Below, piece by piece: positions 48,648 to 56,527 of a stretch of DNA of 64,000 nt. The position numbers and the translations under genes are program-made. Source of the DNA: VAXT01 sp963850415. Its GTDB lineage: Bacteria > Actinomycetota > Thermoleophilia > Gaiellales > Gaiellaceae. The first letter of the stretch is position 1. Each line of letters opens with the position of its first letter. Location of the stretch: positions 310,001 through 374,000 of the forward strand of contig CAWKLE010000004.1 of assembly GCA_963850415.1 (NCBI GenBank). The letters are read 5' to 3'. The notes below the pieces were generated by a model that made no database searches, was not told the DNA's origin, and worked only from the letters and a program-made list of their open reading frames with translations.

Positions 48648-49970
48648 TTACCCCTTCACGAAGCTCAGCTCAGGCGTGATCGTCTTCAGGAACACGCCTT
48701 TCTGGCCCTTGACCTGCCAGACGCTCACCGTGCCGAGCGTCGTGTCGCCGTTCTCGTCGATCTTGAAGTTGCCGAGGATGCCGTCCTTCACGTCCTGGTT
48801 GAACAGGTGCTGTGCAACCTGGCCTCGCTCGCCCTTGGCGTCGTCGATCGCGGTCAGCAGGACGTCCGTTGCCTGCGCGGCGTAGTTCGTGTACGGATCC
48901 GGCTCCTTGCCGTTCGCCTTCGCGAAGTCCTCCACGAAGGTCTTGCCGGCTCCCGACAGCTGGTTGGACGGGATGCCCGGCTGGGTGATGAACATGCCCT
49001 CGGTGGCCGGGCCGCCGGTCTTGATCGTCGCCGCGTCAATCGGAGTGAACCCGTCGGGGGCGAAGAGCGTCACGTTCGAGCCCAAGCCCGCACGCAGGTC
49101 CTTGATCAGCTTGCCGCCGTTGTTGCAGATGATGCCGCCGAGGAAGACCGCGTCCGCACCGGATTGCGCGATCTTGGTCGCGACCGCGTCGTAGCTCGAC
49201 GCGTTCTTGTCCCAGGCGGCAGGCGTGCTCGGAACGGTCGCGATCCCGAGCTTCTTGGCATAGGTCTGGAACAAGGTGGCGATGCCGTTGCCGTACGTCT
49301 CCTTGTCCGACAGGACGTAGACCTTCTTGAAGCCCTGGTCCTTCGCGAACTGCGCGTCGGCCGCGCCCTGGAACTGGTCGTTCCACACGACTCGTGCGTA
49401 GTTCCGCTTGCCGGTCGGGTAGTAGACGTCCGGCTCACCGGACTCGGTGCCCGGCCCGCTGATCGTCAGGCCCGGATACGTGTTCGCCGGACTGACGTAC
49501 GCGAGCGGACCGCTCGGCGCGCGGTTCGCGATCGGGATCTCGAGCTTCGCGCAGCCCGAGTTGAACGTCCCGATCACGCCGATGACGGCCGTGTTGTTCG
49601 CATAGGCCCTGGCGTTCGAGGTGCACTTGGCCGAGTCCCAGCTACCGGCCTGGGCCGTCGAGTCGTCGCAGGACTGGAAGCCGATCGTCTTGCCGCCGGC
49701 CTTCCAGTCGTGCTGCTTGAGGATGAACTCGACCGCCTGAGCCATCTCGGTCGTCAGCGCCCGGTTCGATCCCTGAAGTGGCAGGTCCGAGGCGATGAGC
49801 GTCTCGGGCTTGCCGCTGCCCTCGTACTGAATCGGCTCGCACCCTGCCGATGGCAGCGCCGTTGCTTCGCTGCCCCCTCCGCCGCCACCGCCGCCTCCGC
49901 AGCCTGCCGCGAGCAAGGCAAGCGGGATTGCGACCAGTAGCGCTGCTACTAGCAATCCAAGTTTCTTCAC
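48648..49970 (-). CDS. livJ: Branched-chain amino acid-type substrate-binding lipoprotein LivJ
   Basis: A 440-residue type I periplasmic-binding-fold protein. The signal peptide (KKLGLLVAALLVAIPLALL) ends in a lipobox LAAGC, followed by a Gly-rich linker, so it is a lipoprotein on the outer face of the membrane. The Leu/Ile/Val-binding family core includes GVIGTFNSGCAKLEIPIAN and FKKVYVLSDKETYGNGIA. Exact ligand unknown (amino acids, urea or aromatics are possible). GTG 49970 has a GGAGGAGGG site upstream. First gene of livJHMGF with promoter TTGAAA/AATACT. Confidence 0.92.
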   Translation of the reverse strand: MKKLGLLVAALLVAIPLALLAAGCGGGGGGGGGSEATALPSAGCEPIQYEGSGKPETLIASDLPLQGSNRALTTEMAQAVEFILKQHDWKAGGKTIGFQSCDDSTAQAGSWDSAKCTSNARAYANNTAVIGVIGTFNSGCAKLEIPIANRAPSGPLAYVSPANTYPGLTISGPGTESGEPDVYYPTGKRNYARVVWNDQFQGAADAQFAKDQGFKKVYVLSDKETYGNGIATLFQTYAKKLGIATVPSTPAAWDKNASSYDAVATKIAQSGADAVFLGGIICNNGGKLIKDLRAGLGSNVTLFAPDGFTPIDAATIKTGGPATEGMFITQPGIPSNQLSGAGKTFVEDFAKANGKEPDPYTNYAAQATDVLLTAIDDAKGERGQVAQHLFNQDVKDGILGNFKIDENGDTTLGTVSVWQVKGQKGVFLKTITPELSFVKG

Positions 49971-50047
49971 CTGCTGTCCCTCCTCCGTCACGGTTGCTCC
50001 TCGGCGGATCGACAGCCGTAGCCAGGGGTCGGCCCGCGAGGGGGCCA

Positions 50048-50076
50048 AGTATTGAGGGAAACCCCCGCGCTTTCAA
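50048..50076 (-). promoter_or_regulatory. livJ promoter sharing its -35 with the tRNA-Leu promoter
   Basis: Minus strand: -35 TTGAAA (50071-50076), 17-base spacer, -10 AATACT (50048-50053). Predicted leader of about 70 bases before the livJ GTG. The same hexamer read on the plus strand, TTTCAA, lies 16 bases before a plus-strand -10. Confidence 0.65.
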
Positions 50077-50098
50077 CTCTCAATCGCCCGGGTACGAT
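50071..50098 (+). promoter_or_regulatory. tRNA-Leu / phosphofructokinase promoter
   Basis: -35 TTTCAA (50071-50076), 16-base spacer, -10 TACGAT (50093-50098), transcription start expected near 50105, four bases before the tRNA. The -35 is poor by consensus; the -10 is good. Confidence 0.5.
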
Positions 50099-50108
50099 GC
50101 GCGCTCGG

Positions 50109-50194
50109 GCCGAAGTGGCGGAACTGGTAGACGCGCCGGACTCAAAATCCGGTGGGGCGCAAGCTCCGTGTGGGTTCGACTCCCACCTTCGGCA
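50109..50194 (+). tRNA. tRNA-Leu, anticodon CAA
   Basis: An 86-base class II tRNA. Acceptor arms GCCGAAG / CTTCGGC with discriminator A; anticodon stem CCGGA/TCCGG around loop CTCAAAA (anticodon CAA, decodes UUG); long variable arm (GGGGCGCAAGCTCC); T arm GTGGG-TTCGACT-CCCAC. The CCA end is not encoded. The phosphofructokinase ATG starts 8 bases after its 3' end, so the tRNA must be cut out of the mRNA leader. Confidence 0.95.
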
Positions 50195-50202
50195 CACACG
50201 GA

Positions 50203-51243
50203 ATGCGAGTCGGAATCCTCACCGGTGGAGGCGATTGCCCGGGACTGAACGCGGTCATCCGAGCCGTTGCTCGGCGCTCGCAGGTCCGTGGAGACGACGT
50301 CGTCGGGATCCGGTCCGGGTGGCGCGGTCTCGTCGACGGCACGTTCGAGGCGCTCGGCCCGCGCGAGATCTCGGGCCTCCTGCCGCGCGGCGGAACGATC
50401 ATCGGCACCTCGCGCACGAACCCGTACAAGGTCGAGGGCGGCGTCGACCGCGTGCTCGAGAACTTCCGCGCGGAGAGTCTCGACGCGCTCGTCGCGATCG
50501 GCGGCGAAGACACGCTCGGCGTCGCGGCCAAGCTCTATGAGGAGCACGAGCTCCCCGTCGTCGGGGTACCGAAGACGATCGACAACGACCTGTCCGCGAC
50601 CGACTACACGTTCGGCTTCGACACCGCCGTCTGGATCTGCACCGAGGCGATCGACCGGTTGCACACGACCGCGGAGTCGCACAACCGCGTGATGGTGCTG
50701 GAGGTGATGGGCCGGCACACGGGCTGGATCGCGGTCATGAGCGGGATCGCCGGCGGCGCGGACGTGATCCTGATCCCCGAGCAGCCGATCACGGTCGAGC
50801 AGGCCTGCCGCGAGATCCAGCACCGGCACGAGCGGGGCAAGGACTTCTCGATCGTCGTCGTCAGCGAGGGCTACGAGCTCACGTACGAGTCGGGTGAGCG
50901 CCGGCTCGTCGCACAGGAGCCGGACGCTGACGAGTTCGGGCACATCCGCCTGGGCGGCGTCGGTCATGCGCTCGGCGCCGACATCGAGGAGCGCACGGGG
51001 TTCGAGACGCGCGTGACGGTGCTCGGCCACGTCCAGCGCGGAGGCAGCCCGACCCCGCGCGACCGCGTGCTCGCGACGCGCTACGGGCTGAAGGCCGCGG
51101 ACCTCGTCGCCGAAGGCCGATTCGGACGCATGGCCGCGCTGCACGGGGACGAGATCGTCGACGTCTCGCTCGCGGAGGCAACCGCCGAGCTGAAGACCGT
51201 CCCGGAGGACTGGTACGCGGTCGCGAAAGCGTTCTTCGGCTAA
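50203..51243 (+). CDS. pfp: 6-phosphofructokinase, pyrophosphate-dependent type
   Basis: A 346-residue group III phosphofructokinase phosphorylating fructose 6-phosphate. GILTGGGDCPGLNA at residue 4, GGEDTLG near 105, VPKTIDNDLSATDYTFGFDTA near 125 and MGRHTGWIA near 165 are the active-site blocks. In E. coli ATP-PFK numbering the residues at 104 and 124 are Gly; here they read Asp (GGED) and Lys (PKTIDND), which in this family marks pyrophosphate use. The ATG at 50203 has no ribosome-binding site except the tRNA 3' end, suggesting a leaderless or tRNA-processed message. Confidence 0.92.
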   Translation: MRVGILTGGGDCPGLNAVIRAVARRSQVRGDDVVGIRSGWRGLVDGTFEALGPREISGLLPRGGTIIGTSRTNPYKVEGGVDRVLENFRAESLDALVAIGGEDTLGVAAKLYEEHELPVVGVPKTIDNDLSATDYTFGFDTAVWICTEAIDRLHTTAESHNRVMVLEVMGRHTGWIAVMSGIAGGADVILIPEQPITVEQACREIQHRHERGKDFSIVVVSEGYELTYESGERRLVAQEPDADEFGHIRLGGVGHALGADIEERTGFETRVTVLGHVQRGGSPTPRDRVLATRYGLKAADLVAEGRFGRMAALHGDEIVDVSLAEATAELKTVPEDWYAVAKAFFG

Positions 51244-51262
51244 GTGAGTGGGCACATGAGCT

Positions 51263-51287
51263 AGTCCCCTGGCTTCGCTCGGGGCTT
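51263..51287. terminator. Weak bidirectional hairpin after phosphofructokinase gene
   Basis: AGTCCCC and GGGGCTT flank an 11-base loop in the 46-base gap between convergent genes; one G-T pair. It may terminate both genes, but no U-tract is present. Confidence 0.4.
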
Positions 51288-51289
51288 GT

Positions 51290-52675
51290 CTAGAGCTCGA
51301 CGAGTGGGAACGCGCGGTGCCGCCTCGGCGGGACGAGGAAGTTCTGCCGATGCGTCGTCTTCAGGATCGAGTTGAAGCCCTGCCCGGGCGCGCGCGGAAC
51401 GAACTTCAGCTTCTCGCCGCCGGGCATGTGCCCGTCCATCGCGAGCCGGTTGCGGTGGAAGTCGTCGCTCGTCGGGTTGAAGACGACGAAGTGGAGACCA
51501 GCGGCCGGTCCGTCGCCCATCCGGTCGCGCTTCGGGTCCGCGCTCCAGAAGAACGGGTTGTCGAGCGTGTTGAAGTCGGCGCGCTGCGGAATCGCGGTGC
51601 CCGTCCGGTAGAGCGTCCCGTCCGAGCCCCGCACGTCGTGCTGCAGCCTCGAGGCCGGCTGGAGCGACGAGCTGTGCCCGATGATCCCGAAGCGTTCGTA
51701 GTCGCGGCGCACCTCGCTCTCCGACGAGACACGGCTCGGCGGTTGCGCCACGGTCTGCGTCCCGGGCCGCACGGGCAGCCTCGGCCGAAACGTCGTGTTC
51801 ACGCGATCGCGGAAGTCCTGGTTCAGGTACCACGCCTCGAGGTCCTCGAAGATGTGCGAGAGGTGCATGTGCGTGCCGCCGTGGAAGTACGAGCGCGGCC
51901 CGAGGTCGACGAGGCCGAGCGTCTCGAAGTTGACGATCCGCTGCGGGCCGAGCGCGTTCCGCTGCGTCGACGTGAAGCCGAGGAAGAGCTCCGAGCCGTC
52001 GGGGATCAGGTCGGCGCCCGGGACACCCGCGGCCGTCGCCATCTCCTTCGGCAGGCCCTTCCCGCCGTCCATCTGGCCGGCGAAGCCCTTGCGGATGCTC
52101 GTCACGGCGAGCGCGCCTTTCATGCGGTCGGCGATCTCCGTGGCCGCCGCCCGGATGTGCTCCTCGTTGTCGCTGCGGAAGAGGAACGCGACGTCGTTCT
52201 CCTCGAGCAGCGTCTCGTGAGGGTCGCTCGGAAAACGGATCGCGTCGATCAGCGCGCGCTTGTTCGCCCGGAGGTCGAACGGCAGGTGCACGTCCGCGGC
52301 GTCCGCAACGTGCGTCCGGAAGTACGGCAGGCCCCACGCGACCGTGATCGAGAGCCCGTCGGGCGTGCCCGGATAGTCGGCATCGAGCTTCGCCAGGACG
52401 GCTGCGAGTTGGGCGCGCGCCTCGAGGAGCTGGTCCTGCGGCGCGACGACGCGAGCTGTGACCACCTCGTGATGCCGAAGCGGCACAACGACCTCGACGC
52501 CTTCCTGCTTCTCGACGCGCATGCCGTCGACCAGGTGCTGCTCGGGCTCGCGGCCCTCGCCGAAGTGGCCCGGCGGCGAGTCCGCGAGCTTGTCCACGAG
52601 CTCGTAGATCCCCGCCGCGCCGAGGGCGGCGCCCGCGGCTCCACCGAGGAGCAGCTCCTTCCGGGTGAGCTTCAT
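51290..52675 (-). CDS. Exported Dyp-peroxidase-like protein
   Basis: A 461-residue protein with an N-terminal Tat-like signal (MKLTRKELLLGGAAGAALGA; Arg-Lys in place of twin Arg). The body resembles Dyp-type heme peroxidases: SITVAWGLPYFR near residue 110, a middle region DGSELFLGFTSTQRNAL and the His-rich segment HGGTHMHLSHIFEDLEAW, where a proximal heme His would be expected. The similarity is partial and the usual GxxDG motif is not evident, so function as a peroxidase is uncertain. It lies in an operon with a lipoprotein gene 4 bases upstream. Confidence 0.5.
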   Translation of the reverse strand: MKLTRKELLLGGAAGAALGAAGIYELVDKLADSPPGHFGEGREPEQHLVDGMRVEKQEGVEVVVPLRHHEVVTARVVAPQDQLLEARAQLAAVLAKLDADYPGTPDGLSITVAWGLPYFRTHVADAADVHLPFDLRANKRALIDAIRFPSDPHETLLEENDVAFLFRSDNEEHIRAAATEIADRMKGALAVTSIRKGFAGQMDGGKGLPKEMATAAGVPGADLIPDGSELFLGFTSTQRNALGPQRIVNFETLGLVDLGPRSYFHGGTHMHLSHIFEDLEAWYLNQDFRDRVNTTFRPRLPVRPGTQTVAQPPSRVSSESEVRRDYERFGIIGHSSSLQPASRLQHDVRGSDGTLYRTGTAIPQRADFNTLDNPFFWSADPKRDRMGDGPAAGLHFVVFNPTSDDFHRNRLAMDGHMPGGEKLKFVPRAPGQGFNSILKTTHRQNFLVPPRRHRAFPLVEL

Positions 52676-52679
52676 CGCG

Positions 52680-53303
52680 TCAGGCTGCCGGCTTGACGCG
52701 AACGAGCCCGCGGACCATGCGGCCGAGGTTGCTCACGACCCTGCGGTAGGTGAGCGGCTTGATCACGTGCTCGCTGACCGCGTAGAGGCTTCCGTGGTCG
52801 TGCCACGCGTAGAGGATGTGCCACTGGTCGACGCCACGGTTGACCGTGTACATCGTCGCCGTGATCCCGCCGAGACGGCGCTTCCCGTGCGGGTCGCTGA
52901 AGCACGGCATCGTCGTCCGGCGCACCTTGCCGCCGACGATCTCGGTGTCCTCGCAGCGCGGGATCTTCGTCCGGCCGGGGTAGCCCCGAAAGTTGACGTG
53001 GACGTCCTGGCTCGGCGGCTCGTGCCAGAGGAAGCTGACGAGGTAGCTCTTGTCCTTCTCGACCGACACGCCGTTGTCCCACTGGCCGCCCATCTTCGCG
53101 TCGAGCGGGCTCGGCATCCAGGTCGGGCAGTAGACGACCGCGTGGATCCGGTTCGCGAGCCGCTGCCAGCCGGACTTCCAGCTCTGCGGGCAGGTGGCGG
53201 GCTTCGTCGCGGCTGCCGCAGCCGGCTTGCTCTCGTTCCCCGAGCAGCCGGAGGCGAGAAGAGTCAGCGCTGCCAAAACCCCTGCTCCAGCCAGTCGAAG
53301 CAT
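52680..53303 (-). CDS. Lipoprotein of unknown function
   Basis: A 207-residue lipoprotein: MLRLAGAGVLAALTLLASGC with lipobox LASGC, a Ser/Ala-rich linker and a domain of about 165 residues with conserved-looking Cys (CPQSW, YCPTWMP, RCEDTE, MPCFSD) that may form disulfides. I do not recognise the family. ATG 53303 is preceded by a -10 TATAAC (53313-53318). It is linked to the Dyp-like gene by a 4-base gap. Confidence 0.65.
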   Translation of the reverse strand: MLRLAGAGVLAALTLLASGCSGNESKPAAAAATKPATCPQSWKSGWQRLANRIHAVVYCPTWMPSPLDAKMGGQWDNGVSVEKDKSYLVSFLWHEPPSQDVHVNFRGYPGRTKIPRCEDTEIVGGKVRRTTMPCFSDPHGKRRLGGITATMYTVNRGVDQWHILYAWHDHGSLYAVSEHVIKPLTYRRVVSNLGRMVRGLVRVKPAA

Positions 53304-53312
53304 CAGGAGCAC

Positions 53313-53318
53313 GTTATA
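53313..53318 (-). promoter_or_regulatory. -10 box for lipoprotein gene
   Basis: TATAAC on the minus strand, 9 bases before ATG 53303, at the end of the glycosyltransferase gene. It would give a leaderless or very short-leader message. Confidence 0.45.
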
Positions 53319-54711
53319 GCCGGTAAATCTCCAACCACGGCCCGCCAACGTCGCCGTGCGGGCGAATGGAGTAGACACGCGGCTCGCGTCGGAGGCTGTC
53401 GTAGAACCGGGTCTCGCGCGGGTAGTGGCTCGCGGCGGAGAGCACGCGGTCCTCGACGGCGCCCGTGACGACGACGTAACGGACTCCCTCGGCGCGGAGC
53501 CGTGCGAGGTTCCGGTTCGGGTCGTGCGGCTGGCCGGGCCTCGGCAGCTTCAGCGCCAGGACTCGGTAGCCGGGGAAATCCGGGGTCGACGGGTCGGCGG
53601 CGAGGTACGCGCCGCGCGGCAAATGTCCGACGACCCAGTGCTCGGCGACGACGCGCGCGTCCGTCTTCGTCAGCTCGCGGGCATCGCGCACGCTCCACGT
53701 CAGCGGGACGACGAGCATGAGGAGCGTCACCGGCGCGAGCGCCCGAAGGCGGCCGGCGAGCGCGGCGAGGGCGGGGACGAGCGGAAGCACATATCGATCG
53801 AAGTGCGAGTGCAGCAGGAGCAGGTTCGCGAAGTAGACGAGGACGAACGTGCCGAGCACGAGGTCGGCGCGCGTTCGATGCACGAGAGCGACGACGAGGC
53901 CGGCGACGGCGATCAGGAGCGCCGGCCCGAAGCCGTCCCAGAGCCTCCCGGCGAACGCGATCGGCGCCGCGTGGTCGTTCTCGAAGCCGAGCCAGCCCGT
54001 GTGCGCCCAGCGATCGACGCGCCACGCGTCCCCGGCGGCCTGCCGGAAGTCGATCAGCACGTACGGGCTCGTGGCCGCGAAGGCGACCACCGCGAGCGCG
54101 ACGCCGATCGCGAGGCGTCTCCATCTCCCCCACGCGGCCGCGACGAGCGGCGCGAGAAGGATGATCCCCGGGTATTTCGCGCTCGCCGCGAGCCCGACCG
54201 CGAGCCCGGCGAGCTCGATCCGGCCTGAGACCATCAGCGCGAGCGCGACCGTGACGCCGACGGTCAGCGGCACGTCCGTGACGGCCATGCGCGAATAGGC
54301 GACGTAGGTCGTCTCGACGACGACCGCGGACGCGGCGACGAAGCCCGCGACCGGCCCGTACGCGGCCCGTCCCAGCCACCACGCGGCCGCCACCCCGCCG
54401 AGCGCGATCGCGACCAGCACGATCCTGGCCGTCAGGTACGACGGCTCGTGCTGCCACGCCTGGAACGGCGCGAGCAGGTACATGACCAGCGTCGGATAAT
54501 CGAACCAGTGCGGGTCGAGACCGCCGCCGTGGGTCATCGCCCACGCGCGCGGGACGATGTTCCGCTCGTCGGGATTCAGCAGCGGGAAGGGAAGGCCGTA
54601 CCGGATGCCGACGACGCGGATGGCCGCCGCGAGCACGAGCAGGGCCGCGAGCGCGACCCACGGACCGCCCCATCTGCTTAGGGCTTCCTCAGACTTCGGG
54701 CGGGGCCGCAC
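53314..54711 (-). CDS. Integral membrane GT-C glycosyltransferase (GT39/PMT type)
   Basis: A 465-residue membrane protein with about ten helices and an extracellular loop after helix 1 holding the acidic motif NPDERNIV, typical of GT-C enzymes that use polyprenyl-phosphate sugars; SRMAVTDVPLTV and LLAPLVAAAWGRW follow, and a soluble C-terminal domain of about 110 residues (PDFPGYRVLALK...GGPWLEIYRL). Acceptor and sugar unknown. GTG 54711 overlaps the preceding gene by 23 bases. Confidence 0.8.
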   Translation of the reverse strand: MRPRPKSEEALSRWGGPWVALAALLVLAAAIRVVGIRYGLPFPLLNPDERNIVPRAWAMTHGGGLDPHWFDYPTLVMYLLAPFQAWQHEPSYLTARIVLVAIALGGVAAAWWLGRAAYGPVAGFVAASAVVVETTYVAYSRMAVTDVPLTVGVTVALALMVSGRIELAGLAVGLAASAKYPGIILLAPLVAAAWGRWRRLAIGVALAVVAFAATSPYVLIDFRQAAGDAWRVDRWAHTGWLGFENDHAAPIAFAGRLWDGFGPALLIAVAGLVVALVHRTRADLVLGTFVLVYFANLLLLHSHFDRYVLPLVPALAALAGRLRALAPVTLLMLVVPLTWSVRDARELTKTDARVVAEHWVVGHLPRGAYLAADPSTPDFPGYRVLALKLPRPGQPHDPNRNLARLRAEGVRYVVVTGAVEDRVLSAASHYPRETRFYDSLRREPRVYSIRPHGDVGGPWLEIYRL

Positions 54712-55282
54712 GAACCAGGCCTGCGAGGTTGTGCGTGGCGACGATCACGGCGTCCACTCCGGCGCGCTCCAGCTCGGCGATCTCGTCTTGGGTCGTGACC
54801 TCGACGTCGGCGATCGCGAGCTTGCCGGCCGGGATGTCGGGCAGCAGGTCGAGGACGCTCTCGAGCGGATCGTCGGCGTCGCCGCCCTCCCGAGGCGCGA
54901 GCAGGAAGATCTCCGGGTCGAGTCGCTCGAGGGCGAGTTCGAGCTCGTCCGCGTCGCGCACCTCGACGACGCACTCGAGACCAATGCCGTGGGCCTCCTC
55001 CCAGCGCCGCTCGACGTGCTCCGCGTCGTCTTCGAGCGCGCCGGCAGCAAGCAGGAGCGCGTCCGCCCCGGCCGTGAGCGCCTCGCCCGGCGACGCGTCG
55101 ACGCGCCAGAGGATCGGCAGCCCTGTCGCGTCACGGACGTCGGGGATGTTGAGGTGGAGCACGACGCCCTCCGCCCCGCTGCGCTCGGCCGCCGCGGCCG
55201 CGTCCGCGTCGGCGGCGGGCGTGATCAGCGAGATCCCGTCACCCTCGGAGATCGCCTGGCTCAAGCGGCGCTGGCCGGTCAT
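54689..55282 (-). CDS. TIM-barrel protein resembling indole-3-glycerol-phosphate synthase
   Basis: A 197-residue barrel with the IGPS/TrpC-like second half: GLECVVEVRDADELELALERLDPEIFLLAPR, LAIADVEVTTQDEIAELERAGVDAVIVA. It is shorter than IGPS (about 260) and the catalytic Lys/Glu set is incomplete, so it is likely a barrel of unknown function rather than a tryptophan enzyme. ATG 55282; the stop lies inside the GT-C start. Confidence 0.6.
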   Translation of the reverse strand: MTGQRRLSQAISEGDGISLITPAADADAAAAAERSGAEGVVLHLNIPDVRDATGLPILWRVDASPGEALTAGADALLLAAGALEDDAEHVERRWEEAHGIGLECVVEVRDADELELALERLDPEIFLLAPREGGDADDPLESVLDLLPDIPAGKLAIADVEVTTQDEIAELERAGVDAVIVATHNLAGLVRAAPPEV

Positions 55283-55298
55283 GGACGGAGCATCGTAA

Positions 55299-56096
55299 CT
55301 AGACGCCGATCGGATGCCAGACGGTCTTCAGCTCGAGGAAGGATGCGATCTCCCACGGGCTCTGATCGTCGGCTGCGCCTCGGACGACGCGCTTGACGTT
55401 CTCAGCCGCCAGCCGCTCGAGCTCCTCGACCTGCCCGTCCGCGCCCGCGAGGTCGAGCGCGTTCACGTCCATGTGTCCCGCGAGCCAGGGCGCGAGCTCC
55501 TCGCGGAAGCCGGTCAGCAGGTTCACCACTCCGCCCGGGACGTCGGATGTGGCGAGCACCTCGGCCAGCTCGACCGCGGCCAGCGGGTGCGTCTCGGACG
55601 CCACGACGACTGTCGTGTTGCCGCCGACGATCGCGGGCGCCACGCGCGAGACCAGGCCGGCGAGGGGCGGCTCGTCGGGGGCGAGGATGCCCACGACACC
55701 GGTCGGCTCGGGAACCGTGAAGTTGAAGTACGGGCCGGCGACCGGGTTCGAGGAGCCGAGCACCTGTGCGAGCTTGTCCGCCCAGCCCGCGTACCAGACG
55801 AGCCTGTCGATCGAGCGGTCGACCTCGTCGGCGCCGGAGCTCAGCTCGGCGAACTCGCCGCGACGCGACTCGAGCATCTCGGCGATCCGGTAGACGACCT
55901 GGCCGCGGTTGTAGGCGGTCATCGTCGACCACTTGGGAAATGCGGCGCGGGCGGCTCGGACAGCGTCGCGGAGGTCCTTGCGGGAGCCGCGGGCGACGTT
56001 CACCCCCTCGGCCTCGTACGTGCGCCCCGACTCGGAGCGCGGGAATGCGCCGCCGATGTAGAGCTTGTACGTCTTCTGGACGGGGAGCCGGCTCAC
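55299..56096 (-). CDS. Short aldehyde dehydrogenase-family protein lacking the catalytic domain
   Basis: A 265-residue protein covering only the NAD-binding half of an ALDH: YKLYIGGAFPRSESGRTYEAEG at the start and EPTGVVGILAPDEPPLAGLVSRVAPAIVGGNTTVVVASE in the middle. The catalytic Cys region and the C-terminal half are absent. It follows a complete ALDH in the same operon, with the SnoaL gene between them, so it may be a partner subunit or a decayed copy. GTG 56096 overlaps the SnoaL stop (GTGA). Confidence 0.75.
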   Translation of the reverse strand: MSRLPVQKTYKLYIGGAFPRSESGRTYEAEGVNVARGSRKDLRDAVRAARAAFPKWSTMTAYNRGQVVYRIAEMLESRRGEFAELSSGADEVDRSIDRLVWYAGWADKLAQVLGSSNPVAGPYFNFTVPEPTGVVGILAPDEPPLAGLVSRVAPAIVGGNTTVVVASETHPLAAVELAEVLATSDVPGGVVNLLTGFREELAPWLAGHMDVNALDLAGADGQVEELERLAAENVKRVVRGAADDQSPWEIASFLELKTVWHPIGV

Positions 56097-56527
56097 TCGG
56101 TCGCTCCTGCGTAGACCGGCGCACCGAGCTGCTGCATGAGGCCGAGATCGTCGCGGTGATTCCAGAGCTCGACGACCTTCCCGTCGGAGAACCGGAACAC
56201 GTTGATCGCCGAGAAGCGCATCGGCTTGCCGGTCGGTTCGACGCCGGCCCACGAAGCGAGGTGCGTACCGGCGGCGGTCCAGCGGCCCGCGACGAAGTCG
56301 CCGTCAGCGAGGATGAAGTCGATCTCGAAGGAGAGGTCTGGGAAGGCTGCCCTAAATGCGCGAGCGATCTCCTTCTGTCCCTCAGGTCCAGGCGTCGGGT
56401 CGCCCGCCCGGAAGTCGTGGCGCTCGTAATCGTCGGCGAACAACTCATCGGCGACGTCGAGGTCGCCACGCCCCCACGCTTCCTCGTAGAAGCGCTGGAC
56501 GAGGGCCTTGTTCGCGTCTTCGCTCAA
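56093..56527 (-). CDS. SnoaL-like polyketide cyclase/ester isomerase family protein
   Basis: A 144-residue SnoaL/NTF2-fold protein: VQRFYEEAWGRGDLDVADELFADDYERHD at the N-terminus, FPDLSFEIDFILADGDFVAGRWTAAGTH in the middle, FRFSDGKVVELWNHRDDLGLMQQLG at the end. Such proteins isomerise or hydrolyse small molecules. TTG 56527 overlaps the ALDH stop (TTGA) and gives MSEDANKALVQRF; no ATG is available. The operon context suggests acetaldehyde or deoxyribose metabolism, not polyketides. Confidence 0.8.
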   Translation of the reverse strand: MSEDANKALVQRFYEEAWGRGDLDVADELFADDYERHDFRAGDPTPGPEGQKEIARAFRAAFPDLSFEIDFILADGDFVAGRWTAAGTHLASWAGVEPTGKPMRFSAINVFRFSDGKVVELWNHRDDLGLMQQLGAPVYAGATE

